DNA of 64,000 nt. Origin: Tritrichomonas musculus (taxonomy: Eukaryota > Parabasalia > Tritrichomonadida > Tritrichomonadidae). How positions within the stretch are numbered: position 1 is the stretch's first letter; each line of letters opens with the position of its first letter. The notes under the pieces were generated by a model. That model ran no database searches, had not been told where the DNA came from, and was given only the letters and a program-made list of their open reading frames with translations. Shown piece by piece: positions 18,387-27,793 of this stretch. Where the stretch lies: NCBI GenBank assembly GCA_039105265.1, contig JAPFFF010000015.1, forward strand, positions 868,001 through 932,000, read 5' to 3'. Position numbers and translations under genes: made by a program.

Positions 18387-18997
18387 AAGTCGGATTCAAT
18401 TAGCTTGGGACAAACTTTTTAAATTACCATAGAAATCCATTCAAAAGTGTCCCAAGCTGCATGCAAGAAATTCAGAGATACTCAGAAAATGAAAAAGTGT
18501 CAAGCTCAAATAAAACGAAAATTTAAAAAGAAAACTTTAGAAGAAATCTTTTTATTGAGACCTAAAAGATAAAATTGAAAGTGGATAGGGATAGTTCTAT
18601 GACTTTTTCTATGAAAACTCGTCTGGATAGTAAAACCTAGCATTAATCTTATTTACTAGGCTTTAAATAGTCAATGACCACTTTTTGGCAACCGGTCACT
18701 TGGAGCTATAAAATGCTTTAATACTGGTCATTTCCAACCTAAAATGACCACCAATATAAAGCCTAGCTTATTTATAATAATTCAAGAAATTTCTATCTGG
18801 AGCATAAATATCTATTCTCGAGATGTTTTAAAGTGGTGATTCTTTTTTTAAAATGCTTTTTTTGCGTATGATTTATTCATATTGCTCTTCTTGGCTTAAA
18901 ATAAATGAGATTTTATTAGTATTCAATTGAAAATTTTGTTTTTCACTTTTATCAGAATTTTTTTGAGAGAATGTCCTAAGCATTTTGAATCCGACTT
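18387..18997. mobile_element. 611-bp TA-flanked MITE (mariner-type ends)
   Basis: Inverted ends AAGTCGGATTCAAttaGCTTGGGACA at the left and the complementary AAGTCGGATTCAAAATGCTTAGGACA at the right give a ~26-bp imperfect TIR. A TA dinucleotide lies directly outside each end (18385-18386 and 18998-18999), the target duplication expected for Tc1/mariner elements. The interior has no coding frame and hosts a second, smaller MITE. The superfamily assignment is inference from the TA flank. Confidence 0.7.
18656..18766. mobile_element. 111-bp CTAGGC-family MITE nested in the TA-flanked MITE
   Basis: The ends are CTAGGCTTTA and TAAAGCCTAG, in perfect inverted orientation. They are flanked by the perfect 8-bp direct repeat CTTATTTA (18648-18655 and 18767-18774). 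The element lies inside the older 18387-18997 element, which sets the order of insertion. Confidence 0.85.
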
Positions 18998-19028
18998 TAT
19001 ATGAAAATTTTTAATTTCTTTTGCATTT

Positions 19029-19850
19029 TTTATTGTTGTTTTTGTATTGAGTTTACTTAAAAAATACGAATTCGTATAAATCATAATATTTCGTGTAAAA
19101 GTGGCTGTCTTAAAGAAATAGTAGTGTCACTCTAGGCTTTTGTATCCAGTGAACTGAGTGTCCATTTTCGACTTTTTGTAAAAAGCTGTCACTTTTTGTG
19201 GACACAAAACTGCTTTTTTATTTAGTATTTTATTCAAAGATTTGTGTTGAAGTATCCAAAAAATTTTTTATTGGATACTTTATTTTTACTTTAATAAACT
19301 CATTAATATCAGAAAAAAAGCAATAATAAATGCCTTAAACACATACTATTCTTAATTTTTAAAAAACCTCTCAAATATGTATTATAAACTATTCAAATTC
19401 ATTAAGAATGATTTTGACCAAGAAGATCAACATTTGAAATAAAAAATAAAATTCAATGTAAATTTGGAGCGATATAATTGGTCAAACGAAATATACATTC
19501 AAAATAATCAATGAAAATTGAAAGGTGTATCCAAGATTGAGTTAAAGTGTCCATTTTGGCTATTTTGGATCCTCAAATTCTCTCAAAAAATAACGAACAA
19601 AAATGAGTATCCATTGGATACTTTTTGAATACAAACTCGTTTGGACACAAAAGCCTAGGTGTCACTTAACTTTTTAATTCAATTTTATATTCTCAATTTT
19701 TTCATTAAAGTTCAGAATATTTTTCTGACAAAAAAATAATAACGAGATTTTATACCCAAATAACTTTTTCAATTATTTATTTTAAAATTGAAGGAAAAAG
19801 TTATGTGACACGGCCTACTTATTCTCAAAGACGGCCACTTTTTCATACTA
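19029..19850. repeat. Foldback repeat that hosts a nested MITE; second copy at 41783-41945
   Basis: Left arm AAAAGTGGCTGTCTTAAAGA (from 19098) through TAACTTTTT pairs imperfectly with the right arm around 19796-19843. The left part of this repeat, starting near 19029, recurs at 41783-41945 with high identity. The ends of the repeat and any target duplication are not resolved. A 527-bp element interrupts the left arm. Confidence 0.7.
19132..19658. mobile_element. 527-bp CTAGGC-family MITE with 8-bp TSD and known empty site
   Basis: The ends CTAGGCTTTTGT and ACAAAAGCCTAG are inverted repeats. A perfect 8-bp duplication GTGTCACT flanks the element (19124-19131 and 19659-19666). The paralogous sequence at 41783-41945 has a single GTGTCACT (41872-41879) and no insert, so it is an empty site. 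The 8-bp duplication fits hAT-like transposition. There is no coding content. Confidence 0.9.
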
Positions 19851-19983
19851 CTTTATTAAAAAATTTTATTTATTCAAAATTTTCATTAAATTTAAGTCAG
19901 AATTTTCATTAACTTAAATATTTTGACTTAATCTATTATTTCAAGTTAAAGTCAAAATATCTAACATCATTATTAATTCATCG

Positions 19984-20397
19984 ATGTCATTGAAAAGCAA
20001 GCATATTTCTAGATGGAGCAGAATCATCGTTACTGATGATAATGATAAGCCCATTTCTTTATATCATCTGAAGAGTGACGGAAGTCTCTCAATAAAGTTT
20101 GCGAAGCAAGCTCCAAGAAATATTGCTTCTTTCTATAATAAAGTAATGAAGGACAAAGAAATATCTAGTAAAGTTCAGTTAACATCTGTATCTTCTCTTT
20201 TAAATCCACTTTCTGAAACTCCAGCAACATTTAAAAATCATTATTTTAATAAAATTCCACCTATTTCTAGCATTTTCGAGAAAATGGGGGCAGTAAATGA
20301 AAATTGTGAAAAATTTGATCAAGAAAATACCGTCCAAGTCGCTAGTTTAATGAATGTAGCAATAGACGAGTATGATATTCTACAGTTTAATGTTTAG
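19984..20397 (+). CDS. Hypothetical protein, 137 aa
   Basis: ATG at 19984 gives MSLKSKHISRWSRIIVTDDN and 137 residues. The N-terminal 70 residues alternate beta-like and basic stretches (PISLYHLKSDGSLSIKFAKQ). The C-terminal half is loop-rich and ends DEYDILQFNV. There is no signal or membrane segment and no family I recognise. A TCATTA initiator-like motif lies about 20 bases upstream. A short but intact frame beside a repeat-rich gap makes it a probable, not certain, gene. Confidence 0.55.
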   Translation: MSLKSKHISRWSRIIVTDDNDKPISLYHLKSDGSLSIKFAKQAPRNIASFYNKVMKDKEISSKVQLTSVSSLLNPLSETPATFKNHYFNKIPPISSIFEKMGAVNENCEKFDQENTVQVASLMNVAIDEYDILQFNV

Positions 20398-20773
20398 TAC
20401 TCGTGAATTTTTATATTTTATAAATTTGTTTTTATTTTTACAATATTATTATCAGCATTGCAGACTCGACAATTATTTAAAAAAAAAATAAAATAAAATA
20501 AAACTATTTGAAAAATTTCATGAATTTGAATAAAATAATTAATTTCAATTCATAATATTATATTTATTATTATGTAGCTTAGAACATGATTTCAAAACGA
20601 TGGCAATATTTGATCTTTGAGTGCGTATGTTAAAAGCATTATGCTGCTAATGGAAAGTATCAAATAGATAATTACTTATTGGGCAATTTTGTATTGAATT
20701 AAAATTTTGAAAAACAAAAAAAAGTTTGAATACCCTATCGTTTAGAAATGTGGTCGAATGATACAATTAAGAA
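20398..20773. other. Intergenic spacer
   Basis: 376 bp, A+T-rich, between two plus-strand genes. No feature is seen. Confidence 0.5.
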
Positions 20774-21280
20774 ATGGATGATCCAAGCGAGTTTTTATCG
20801 CCATTTCTATTATTATGGCTATTTTTTGGCTATTTAGAATTATCCATTTGGATGCAAATTATTACATCAGTTCGAAAAACCAAATCAAAGCAATCAATTC
20901 GGATAACTTTATTCTGCATTTTTGTTTTTTTATCATTTATAGAATTTTTGACATTCAATCAAATTATAAGAACTTCACAAAGATATGATTTTGGATTTTG
21001 GTTATCAATCTTTTTCCCAACAATTTTCGTCTACTTTGTTATTGGCAGGCTTATTTATGGGATTTATCGTTCACTTAGACATAAGTTTTTAAGAAATAGA
21101 AGTCTGCGCACTTTTAAAAAATATCATCTTTGTATTCCTTTAATAGAACTCACATTTTCATTTGCATATTCCTCTTTTGTTGGTATATTCACGTCAATCA
21201 TAAACTTTGTAGCTATATATTATGTTGATAGATCAATTCCAAAACGCAAGAAAGTTCGAAAACAACGAAAACAAGTATAA
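20774..21280 (+). CDS. Four-TM membrane protein, 168 aa, unknown
   Basis: ATG at 20774 (MDDPSEFLSPFLLLWLFFGY). Four hydrophobic segments are visible: residues ~9-30, ~42-62, ~75-97 and ~118-148 (the last possibly re-entrant). Short basic loops RKTKSKQ and RHKFLRNRSLR come between them, and a very basic tail RSIPKRKKVRKQRKQV follows. The repeated positive loops suggest that both termini face the cytosol. The length and layout resemble small ER or Golgi membrane proteins, but I do not recognise the family. The basic tail could act as an ER-retention type signal, which is inference. Confidence 0.65.
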   Translation: MDDPSEFLSPFLLLWLFFGYLELSIWMQIITSVRKTKSKQSIRITLFCIFVFLSFIEFLTFNQIIRTSQRYDFGFWLSIFFPTIFVYFVIGRLIYGIYRSLRHKFLRNRSLRTFKKYHLCIPLIELTFSFAYSSFVGIFTSIINFVAIYYVDRSIPKRKKVRKQRKQV

Positions 21281-21661
21281 AAAAATTTTTTTGTAAGAAC
21301 TCAATTGAGAAGAATTTATAACGATTTTTTTATTATCTATCTTTTATGTAAATATTTAAAAAAAAAAAAAGATAATTGGTATAAGTAAAATTTGACCTAG
21401 CCATTCTTGTTATTTTTTTTTTTTTTTTTTATCAAAAAAACTTTTTCATAAAGGTTGTAAAATACACTATAGAAAATCTCTTTACAAACAAATGATCCTG
21501 AAACATCCCATATCTTTTATTCTAGCAAATGAAAACATTAATATTATGCTTTTTAAAATATGATATTGTTCTAATATATGTGTATATTGTGTTTTAATTA
21601 ATATTAGTTGGATCCTTTTTTTGAAATTTCCTTTTCACAATTTTTACAAAAAAAAAAAAAG
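21281..21661. other. Intergenic spacer with homopolymers
   Basis: 381 bp, A+T-rich, with A and T runs up to about 20 bases near 21411-21430. An in-frame TTG at 21608 is upstream of the NTF2 gene but is not used as a start. Confidence 0.5.
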
Positions 21662-22030
21662 ATGAATGCTTCTGTGTTCTATCAAGATATTACTAATGAA
21701 TTTGTGCATCATTACATCGAATTGATGAAAGAAGACCCAAAAAAAACAGAGCCTATGTATGATAGCAATGTCAAATTGGTTGTTGGAAAGGATATTATTC
21801 AAGGGCATGATGAAGTCTGCAAAAAAATACAAAGCATGGGTAAATTTGAATTATCTGGCATGGGTAATGAGTTTTGCGGCCAGCCATATGGACAAAATGG
21901 TGACGTTATAATTACAGTAAGAGTTAAAGCAAATCTTCATGAATATGCTTCAACATTCGTTTTACATGAAATTGAAAGCCAAAGGCACAGATTTGCTGTT
22001 ATTTTGCAAATAATTCATCCATTATCATAA
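21662..22030 (+). CDS. NTF2-domain protein
   Basis: The start is set at ATG 21662 (MNASVFYQDITNEFVHHYIELM), giving 122 residues, the length of a single NTF2 fold. Recognisable elements are the N-terminal long helix, then EPMYDSNVKLVVGKDIIQGHDEVCKKIQSMGKFEL, and the beta-sheet end DVIITVRVKANLHEYASTFVLH with the terminal RHRFAVILQIIH strand. NTF2 carries RanGDP into the nucleus and binds FxFG nucleoporins. The usual FLL loop is replaced by STFVLH, so RanGDP carrier function is likely but not proven. An NTF2-like protein of other use (for example NXT1) is the alternative. Confidence 0.85.
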   Translation: MNASVFYQDITNEFVHHYIELMKEDPKKTEPMYDSNVKLVVGKDIIQGHDEVCKKIQSMGKFELSGMGNEFCGQPYGQNGDVIITVRVKANLHEYASTFVLHEIESQRHRFAVILQIIHPLS

Positions 22031-22184
22031 AATTATTATTAAATGTAAATCAACTTTTATATTTGAATATTAGTTTTTTTGTTAATTCTTGCAAAAATAG
22101 ATTTAAAACTTTATTATGAAGGGAAAAATTCAAGGCGTTCATGAATTCATTTTTATTTCAATTAAATGGAAATAAAAAATATTT

Positions 22185-22976
22185 TTATGCAATAAATGAA
22201 CCTGGTGTTAATTCTCTTTCCCATTGAATTTTGGTATGAGTGACAGGAAACTTTCTCCTCAGTTTGAATAAGGCTTCGCTTCCTACTTTTTCAAATGCAG
22301 TATTAGCTGCATCAAGCCAGTTCTGTTCAAAATCATCAATTGCACGGAGAACAGCCTTACTGACACTCTTCGCATCTCCCATTTTAATTTTTGTGTTAAG
22401 ATCGGAGCCAAATTCAGAAAGTGCATTTCCATTTTCAAAGAAATGTTCTATTGATTTAATTGTGCCTGTAAAAGTACCATTTTTTTGAAGTACATAGCGT
22501 GCATAAACAGCTCCAGTTCGGCAATTTGATAAAGAGGTAGAAGAACTTCTTAATACAATAGAAATGCTACCATCTGGTAAAGTATAACAGCCAGCAAACG
22601 ATTTGTCTTTATATGAAGAAGCTGCATAAGCATCAAGTGCGGGAATTAATTCTGTACAAATTGGACTTTGAGATGGCCCTTTATTTGATGTTGTCGTTAC
22701 TTTTTTAGAATCAAAATCAAAATTAAAAAGATAACCAGAATGAGGATCTAAGTAGCTTCCATCCGGCTGACGAGCATCAGCGCAAATGATTGCTGTATGA
22801 TCTTGTACAACAACAAAAAAATAATTATTTTCATGCCATTGAACTTTTGTTTCATTTCTAGCTTGTATGACAGTTGATTCTGGAGCTATTTGCTTAAGAT
22901 CATTAACGCACACTTCATATTCACCTGGAGGTGCATGTGATAAAAAGTTTGATGCATATTTTACTTTTTTAGACAT
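22185..22976 (-). CDS. CAPZA: F-actin capping protein alpha subunit
   Basis: 263 residues (family ~270-290) from ATG (MSKKVKYASNFLSHAPPGEY). The N-terminal FLSHAPPGEYEVCVNDLKQI matches the CapZ-alpha start LLHAPPGEFNEVFNDVRLL. The C-terminus FEKVGSEALFKLRRKFPVTH-TKIQWE matches the conserved block before the actin-binding tentacle (LRRQLPVTRTKIDW). With a beta subunit it caps barbed ends of actin filaments; the beta gene is not in the window. A TCATCT initiator-like motif is 7-12 bases upstream of the ATG (plus 22983-22988). The tail beyond the motif is short (ELTPGSFIA), so the alpha tentacle may be reduced. Confidence 0.93.
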   Translation of the reverse strand: MSKKVKYASNFLSHAPPGEYEVCVNDLKQIAPESTVIQARNETKVQWHENNYFFVVVQDHTAIICADARQPDGSYLDPHSGYLFNFDFDSKKVTTTSNKGPSQSPICTELIPALDAYAASSYKDKSFAGCYTLPDGSISIVLRSSSTSLSNCRTGAVYARYVLQKNGTFTGTIKSIEHFFENGNALSEFGSDLNTKIKMGDAKSVSKAVLRAIDDFEQNWLDAANTAFEKVGSEALFKLRRKFPVTHTKIQWERELTPGSFIA

Positions 22977-23134
22977 CGTTGGAGATGATTTGGAGACCGT
23001 TTAACTTGTGTTATTTTCTATTACCAAACTTTTTAATTGAATAAATGGTTGTTGAAAATTTTAAAATATTTTGAATAAATAAAAAAATAAAGATTTTAAT
23101 TGATAGCTGTACATGTTTATATAAGTAAAATACA

Positions 23135-24433
23135 TTACCGAATTGGGCGTCGTTTAAATCTCGGATTTATTCTAAATTCTTCACGAGCTTCTCTAACAAC
23201 TTGTTGTGGTGGAACGTATCGACGTGGTGGAGCTCTTTTTGGTGTATATTCAGGAGGTGTAGGCTGATTTGTTTCTTCATCTGAATCTAGTTTGTTTTCA
23301 TCTACAAAGTTTAATCTAATCGGTGTTGGTTCATGAATAGCATCTAGTTTTCCTAATCGAATATTAGTTGCTGGCCTGTTTGGGCTCCACCAGTCATGAT
23401 CAGTGATTTTTTGTAATTCAGGAGAAGAAATTAGGTCTATTCTTGTGTGAACAGGAACTCCTCTTTTGGCATGAAGCCTTTGATCAATTGGTTTAACAAT
23501 ATTTGCTTTTTTATTATAAGTAGGATCAGGCAAATTAACATTCTTTAAATTGTGAGGTACTTTAATCGTATCAAGTAATTTGTCGCCAACTGTTATTTGG
23601 TCTTGCTCGATAAATGTGTCAAGCATTGGTAATCTCTGCTTGACACATTGAAGATTTAAAATATCTTTAACGGATGGTCTCAATAGGGGATTAACTTGTA
23701 ATAATCTCCGAACTAGCATTATTAAATCTGATGAATATCTGCTTGAGGGAAGAACAAATTTTCCAGTTACCACTTTATTTGCCAATTCTTGAGCATTTGA
23801 TGCGTTAAAAGGATAATTAAATGTCATCATTTCATATAATAATACTCCAAGAGACCACATATCGCATTTTTGATTATAAGGACGCTTTTTCCAAATCTCT
23901 GGAGCTAAGTATAATGGTGTACCAATCTGCGTTCTTGTTAATTGTCTGGTTTCTAAAACTGTTGACACACCCAAATCTGCTATTTTAACAAGGTCAGGTG
24001 CTGATATCAAAATATTGGCGCTTTTTAAATCCCTATGAATGACTCCACTTGAATGTAAAGAGTGAAGGCCTTTGAGAATTTGAAGAAAGTAGCACCATAT
24101 CACATCTTCTTGAAGTGGTTTACCTTTCTTTTTTCTTCTCTGAATTAAGTGGGCCAAATCACCTAATCTGGCGTATTCAGTAACAATACATAATTTTTTA
24201 TTATCTATAAAAGCTTCATAAAAACGAATGATAAAAGGAGATGTAAAAGATGCCATTAACCTAATTTCGTTCAACGAATCCTGAATTTCTTTTTGACTTA
24301 AACTGGATAAATTCACAACTTTGACGGCGTAGTTAATTCCATCGCTTTCTCTTCGTGCCTTATAAACACTACCATATGTTCCATGTCCCAAAACTTTTAG
24401 CTCCCTAAAACGACTGATCTGCGGTGATATCAT
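23135..24433 (-). CDS. NEK-family Ser/Thr protein kinase
   Basis: Start chosen at ATG 24433 (MISPQISRFRELKVLGHGTY), giving 432 residues; the frame reaching 24544 begins at TTG and runs through non-protein-like sequence. The kinase domain is at residues ~9-265: Gly loop GHGTYGSVY, VAIK-type Lys in YAVKVV, catalytic loop HRDLKSANI, activation segment start ADLGVS (DLG in place of DFG, as is frequent in NEKs), TRTQIGTPLYLAPE and DMWSLGVLLYEM. The C-terminal ~160 residues are disordered, with Pro/Arg-rich stretches (PPEYTPKRAPPRRYVPP). NEKs regulate mitosis, flagella and centrosomes; trichomonads have many. Confidence 0.9.
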   Translation of the reverse strand: MISPQISRFRELKVLGHGTYGSVYKARRESDGINYAVKVVNLSSLSQKEIQDSLNEIRLMASFTSPFIIRFYEAFIDNKKLCIVTEYARLGDLAHLIQRRKKKGKPLQEDVIWCYFLQILKGLHSLHSSGVIHRDLKSANILISAPDLVKIADLGVSTVLETRQLTRTQIGTPLYLAPEIWKKRPYNQKCDMWSLGVLLYEMMTFNYPFNASNAQELANKVVTGKFVLPSSRYSSDLIMLVRRLLQVNPLLRPSVKDILNLQCVKQRLPMLDTFIEQDQITVGDKLLDTIKVPHNLKNVNLPDPTYNKKANIVKPIDQRLHAKRGVPVHTRIDLISSPELQKITDHDWWSPNRPATNIRLGKLDAIHEPTPIRLNFVDENKLDSDEETNQPTPPEYTPKRAPPRRYVPPQQVVREAREEFRINPRFKRRPIR

Positions 24434-24844
24434 TTCTTGTGTAGATGAACTGTAAACGTACCGAATTTTACATACAAAAAAAAAACTCCAAAAACAAAAA
24501 ATAAATCTTTTATGAAAATAATATATAATTACAAAAAAAGTCAAATTAATGATTTCTTTTCGTTACTATGTTGTTGGTATGATCTTTTTTGCCATCAACA
24601 AGTATACAAGATATTGAAAGGACTGATACTAAAGAACTCGGTATGCCATTTTTGAGAAGCATTGTTCTTTTTTGCTTCAAAAGATAATTAAATGAGCTTT
24701 CTAAGCAAAAATAGTATTTTTAATTTGTGATTTTAAAAGAGAACATTTAAACGCATAATTATCATGATATTATATATTGCATTGTTCAGCAAATTGATGT
24801 TTGGGTGTTGCGAGAGGAAATTTATCAGAATCCTCGATTCGCCT
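24434..24844. other. Spacer between the NEK and DYRK kinase genes
   Basis: 411 bp, A+T-rich, between two minus-strand genes; holds the NEK upstream region. No further feature. Confidence 0.5.
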
Positions 24845-26185
24845 TTACTTTCTTGGCGCTTTCTTTAGCCATGGATGCTGTGTCAACAGTTCTGCTGTAT
24901 ATCTTTCTTCAGGAATCCACCTTAAGCATCCTTCAAGAAAATTAATAAGCAGTTCATCATTTGTTTTAAGGAGTGCTTTCAATGGCCTTGATGAAGGTAA
25001 GTGAATTCTTCCTTTTGAATTTGGTTTGTTAATTGGTTTATTATTTGGTTCGAAGAAATGCTCTTTTCTGGTTGCTTTTTTTAATAAAGAATCTGGAGGT
25101 GGTCCTAAAACAGATATGTAAAGCGACATTTGTTCATTTTCATTTTCGCCTCCAAAAAGCGGGCGACCTGTAATAAGCTCGTAAATAACGCAACCGATAC
25201 TCCATATATCAATTGGGAGGCCATATTCAAGTCCTAAAATCACTTCAGGCGCTCTATAGAAACGTGATTGTATATATGTAAAAAGAGTATGATTTGCATG
25301 ACAGCAGCATCCAAAGTCAATAAGTTTTATTGCCAAATGGCGAGGATTAGTCCAAAGCATGTTTTCGGGTTTAATATCGCAATGAATGAAGCCTAATGAG
25401 TGTAAAAATTTTATCGAACTTGCAATTTGTCCGGTAACAATTCTAACTTTTGTCATGTCAAGTCCTTTAAATTTGTCAGCCTTTAAAGCTTCATATAAGT
25501 TACTTGATAAAACTTCGAATACAAAAACAACAAAGCTTCTATAAATAAAAATTTCATATATTTTGATAATATGGTTTTGACAAGATAAATCCGATTTTGC
25601 CATAAATGCTTCTAATACTTCTTTCTCTAATTGAACTTGTTGATGCAGCTTAGGTTTATCACGAACAAGTTTAACAGCAACTGTTCTTTTGTGTTTGTGA
25701 TCGTAACATTTAATTACACAACCAAATGCACCCCTACCAAGTTCGTCTAATTGTTGATACTGGTATTTAATGTGATCATCTTTGATAAATGGAAAAAAAT
25801 CAGGATCATAAAGCATTTGCGATTGCGGTGCTGGCGGTTCTTTTCTGATATAATAAATATCATGATATCTTTCAATTTCAAATCGTTCTCTTTCTGTCAG
25901 TAATGGTCCGTGATCTTTAAGAACTGTAGAAGGAAGGAGAGGAGCATTTGGCAATGATTTATATTGATCATTTTCAGAAATTCTATTGCCTGGTTTTGTA
26001 ACTGGCTTCTTTCTAATATTTCTTGGACTTCGTTTGTTATTTGTCTTTGGTCTTGCAGATGAAGGAGGCTCTTGAATATTCACAAGTGAAGGAAGGATTT
26101 TTGCATTTGAAGGCCTTGGAGCTTTTTTTGGATGTAGAACAAGGCTCATCGGAGGTTTTGGCTGGATGGCCTTCTTCTTTTTCAT
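24845..26185 (-). CDS. DYRK-family protein kinase
   Basis: 446 residues from ATG (MKKKKAIQPKPPMSLVLHPK). The N-terminal ~120 residues are basic and Pro-rich. A DYRK-homology-like stretch ERFEIERYHDIYYI precedes the kinase domain. The domain begins at LDELGRGAFGCVIKCYDHK, with VAVKLV, HCDIKPENML, IDFGCCCHAN, then the activation loop YIQSRFYRAPEVILG with the autophosphorylated second Tyr. It also has IDIWSIGCVIYELITGRPLF and C-lobe WIPEERYTAELLTQHPWL. These features match DYRK2/Pom1-type kinases that regulate growth and cell cycle. HCDIKPEN (Cys where most kinases have Arg) is a DYRK trait. Function by homology only. Confidence 0.92.
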   Translation of the reverse strand: MKKKKAIQPKPPMSLVLHPKKAPRPSNAKILPSLVNIQEPPSSARPKTNNKRSPRNIRKKPVTKPGNRISENDQYKSLPNAPLLPSTVLKDHGPLLTERERFEIERYHDIYYIRKEPPAPQSQMLYDPDFFPFIKDDHIKYQYQQLDELGRGAFGCVIKCYDHKHKRTVAVKLVRDKPKLHQQVQLEKEVLEAFMAKSDLSCQNHIIKIYEIFIYRSFVVFVFEVLSSNLYEALKADKFKGLDMTKVRIVTGQIASSIKFLHSLGFIHCDIKPENMLWTNPRHLAIKLIDFGCCCHANHTLFTYIQSRFYRAPEVILGLEYGLPIDIWSIGCVIYELITGRPLFGGENENEQMSLYISVLGPPPDSLLKKATRKEHFFEPNNKPINKPNSKGRIHLPSSRPLKALLKTNDELLINFLEGCLRWIPEERYTAELLTQHPWLKKAPRK

Positions 26186-26548
26186 TTCAGTATTGAAGTT
26201 TGAAATTATGAATTAAAATCGAAGTTGTAAAAAAAATAAATTGAATTTGTATTGAAAAATACAATAAAATACGTTTAATGTTTCTTAAAAATTTTAAAAA
26301 ATCTCGTTATCTTTGTTTTTTATAAATGATAAAATATTGAAAAATCCTTTACATAACTAATTAAAAAAAACTAAAAATATGCACTTCAAGTGCAGAATAG
26401 TAATGTTAACAAATTTAATAAGTATAAAACTCTTTATATTTCTTAAAATGAAAATAACGAGATGTTTTCAATTGAATTTAAAATTTTGAGGTTAACAAAC
26501 AAGCACATAGAAAAAAAAAAATGAAAAAAATTAAGAACTTTTTTATTC
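26186..26548. other. Spacer between DYRK and tetraspanin genes
   Basis: 363 bp. A small inverted pair ATCTCGTTAT (near 26303) and ATAACGAGAT (near 26453), with a short palindrome GCACTTCAAGTGC between them, hints at a degenerate hairpin repeat, but no target duplication is visible. Confidence 0.4.
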
Positions 26549-27184
26549 CTAAAATTTAGCAACTCCATCATCACTTTTGTTAGCAGAGCAAGTAAGATAA
26601 ATTGCACATATTAAAAGAACTAATTCAACGACACCCATAATGATAACAGCAATTCTCAAACTTTTCATGTTAGAGTCGATTTCTTTTTTAACTTTTTCAT
26701 AACATGGATCAACTGATTCAGTATCATTAACATTAACTTTGTGTCCGCATGTTGTTAGGTTATCAGGTAAATGATAAAATCCACAGCAATCTAAGCGTCC
26801 TTCAATATCCTTTCTAGTTCCTTCAAAATCTTCTTTGTACCAATTTTCATTAATTCCTTTGATAATATTATCTTTATAGCAAAATGCAAGAATGATTGCA
26901 ACAATTTCAATAATAATAACGATTACAATAATAATCAAGTATGTAATATAAAGGCATCTTTTCTTTAAACAGCAAAGTAAGAAACCAATTAATGCGGAAA
27001 AGCATGCAAATGCCATTGCGACTAAAATAAAAACGAAAGCAACATTATTTTTGATGAGCTTAGACCAATCTTTGTCTTTCTCTCTCTTATAAACAACAGC
27101 AGCAGCAATAACGCAGCATACAATAACGCAAATGCTGACTGTTCCAATTAACCAACGAGCGCACCCTTGGCAGCACTTACCCAT
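26549..27184 (-). CDS. Tetraspanin-family membrane protein
   Basis: 211 residues with four transmembrane segments (~11-32, ~45-70, ~76-103 and ~176-200). The extracellular loop of ~75 residues carries the tetraspanin signature CCG in RLDCCGFYHLPDN plus further Cys (TTCGHKVN and DPCYE) that would form the two disulphides. The N-terminus MGKCCQGCARWL has cysteines placed for palmitoylation, and MGKCC could be N-myristoylated. Trichomonad tetraspanins are surface and exosome proteins linked to adherence and clumping. The C-terminal tail SANKSDDGVAKF is short and may carry a sorting signal. Confidence 0.9.
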   Translation of the reverse strand: MGKCCQGCARWLIGTVSICVIVCCVIAAAVVYKREKDKDWSKLIKNNVAFVFILVAMAFACFSALIGFLLCCLKKRCLYITYLIIIVIVIIIEIVAIILAFCYKDNIIKGINENWYKEDFEGTRKDIEGRLDCCGFYHLPDNLTTCGHKVNVNDTESVDPCYEKVKKEIDSNMKSLRIAVIIMGVVELVLLICAIYLTCSANKSDDGVAKF

Positions 27185-27793
27185 TCTAGAAAATAATTTG
27201 TTTTATCAATTTCACAATTTTATTAATTTATTCAAATTAGCATTTATTAATTATTTTCAAAACAAATAAATAAAGTAATGATATTATATTAAATTTATTA
27301 TTTAATGAATAGCATAAATTTAAAAATAAGCTTAAATTATTAAAATAAAGAAAAAAACTCAATATATATTCAAATTTAATACATATAACGATATCATGTG
27401 ATAGGCTTTGTGATGCTTTTTAAATTTCATAACGATCAAAAAAATTTTTTCAAATTTCTGGGATATAATTTTTTGACAGTAAAATTATTGAAATTTTAAC
27501 GAAGATAATAATTGAATTTGTAAAAAAATAAAATAAAAGTATTTTGATTTTCCCATAAAAATAAATGATATAATTATTTTAGTAAATTGTCACAATAATC
27601 GGACTATATAAATAGTTGTTATTAAAATGATTTTAGAGATTAAAGATTAGTTCAAAGATGTTTAATTGTATATTCAATTCTAATGTGGGATAATTGAAAC
27701 CTTGAAATATCAATATTTATGAGACTTAAATCCTCTATTTAAAAACTATATATCTTTTATTAACAAAAAAAAAAATATAATAAAAAAATAAAA
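27185..27793. other. Intergenic spacer
   Basis: 609 bp, A+T-rich. I find no gene, TIR pair or RNA feature. Confidence 0.5.

Larger units (their letters stand above)
18187..19983. other. Gene-free interval occupied by nested MITEs
   Basis: This 1.8-kb gap between two genes is almost wholly made of the four repeats listed separately. The remaining ~200 bp at each side is A+T-rich and contains the promoter regions. Confidence 0.6.

Noticed and set aside
24434-24544. N-terminal hydrophobic extension of the NEK kinase
   Set aside because: It would start at TTG and the kinase has a good ATG at 24433; the apparent signal anchor is spacer sequence.
26299-26465. Possible MITE between the DYRK and tetraspanin genes
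   Set aside because: Only 10-12 bp of inverted match and no target duplication.
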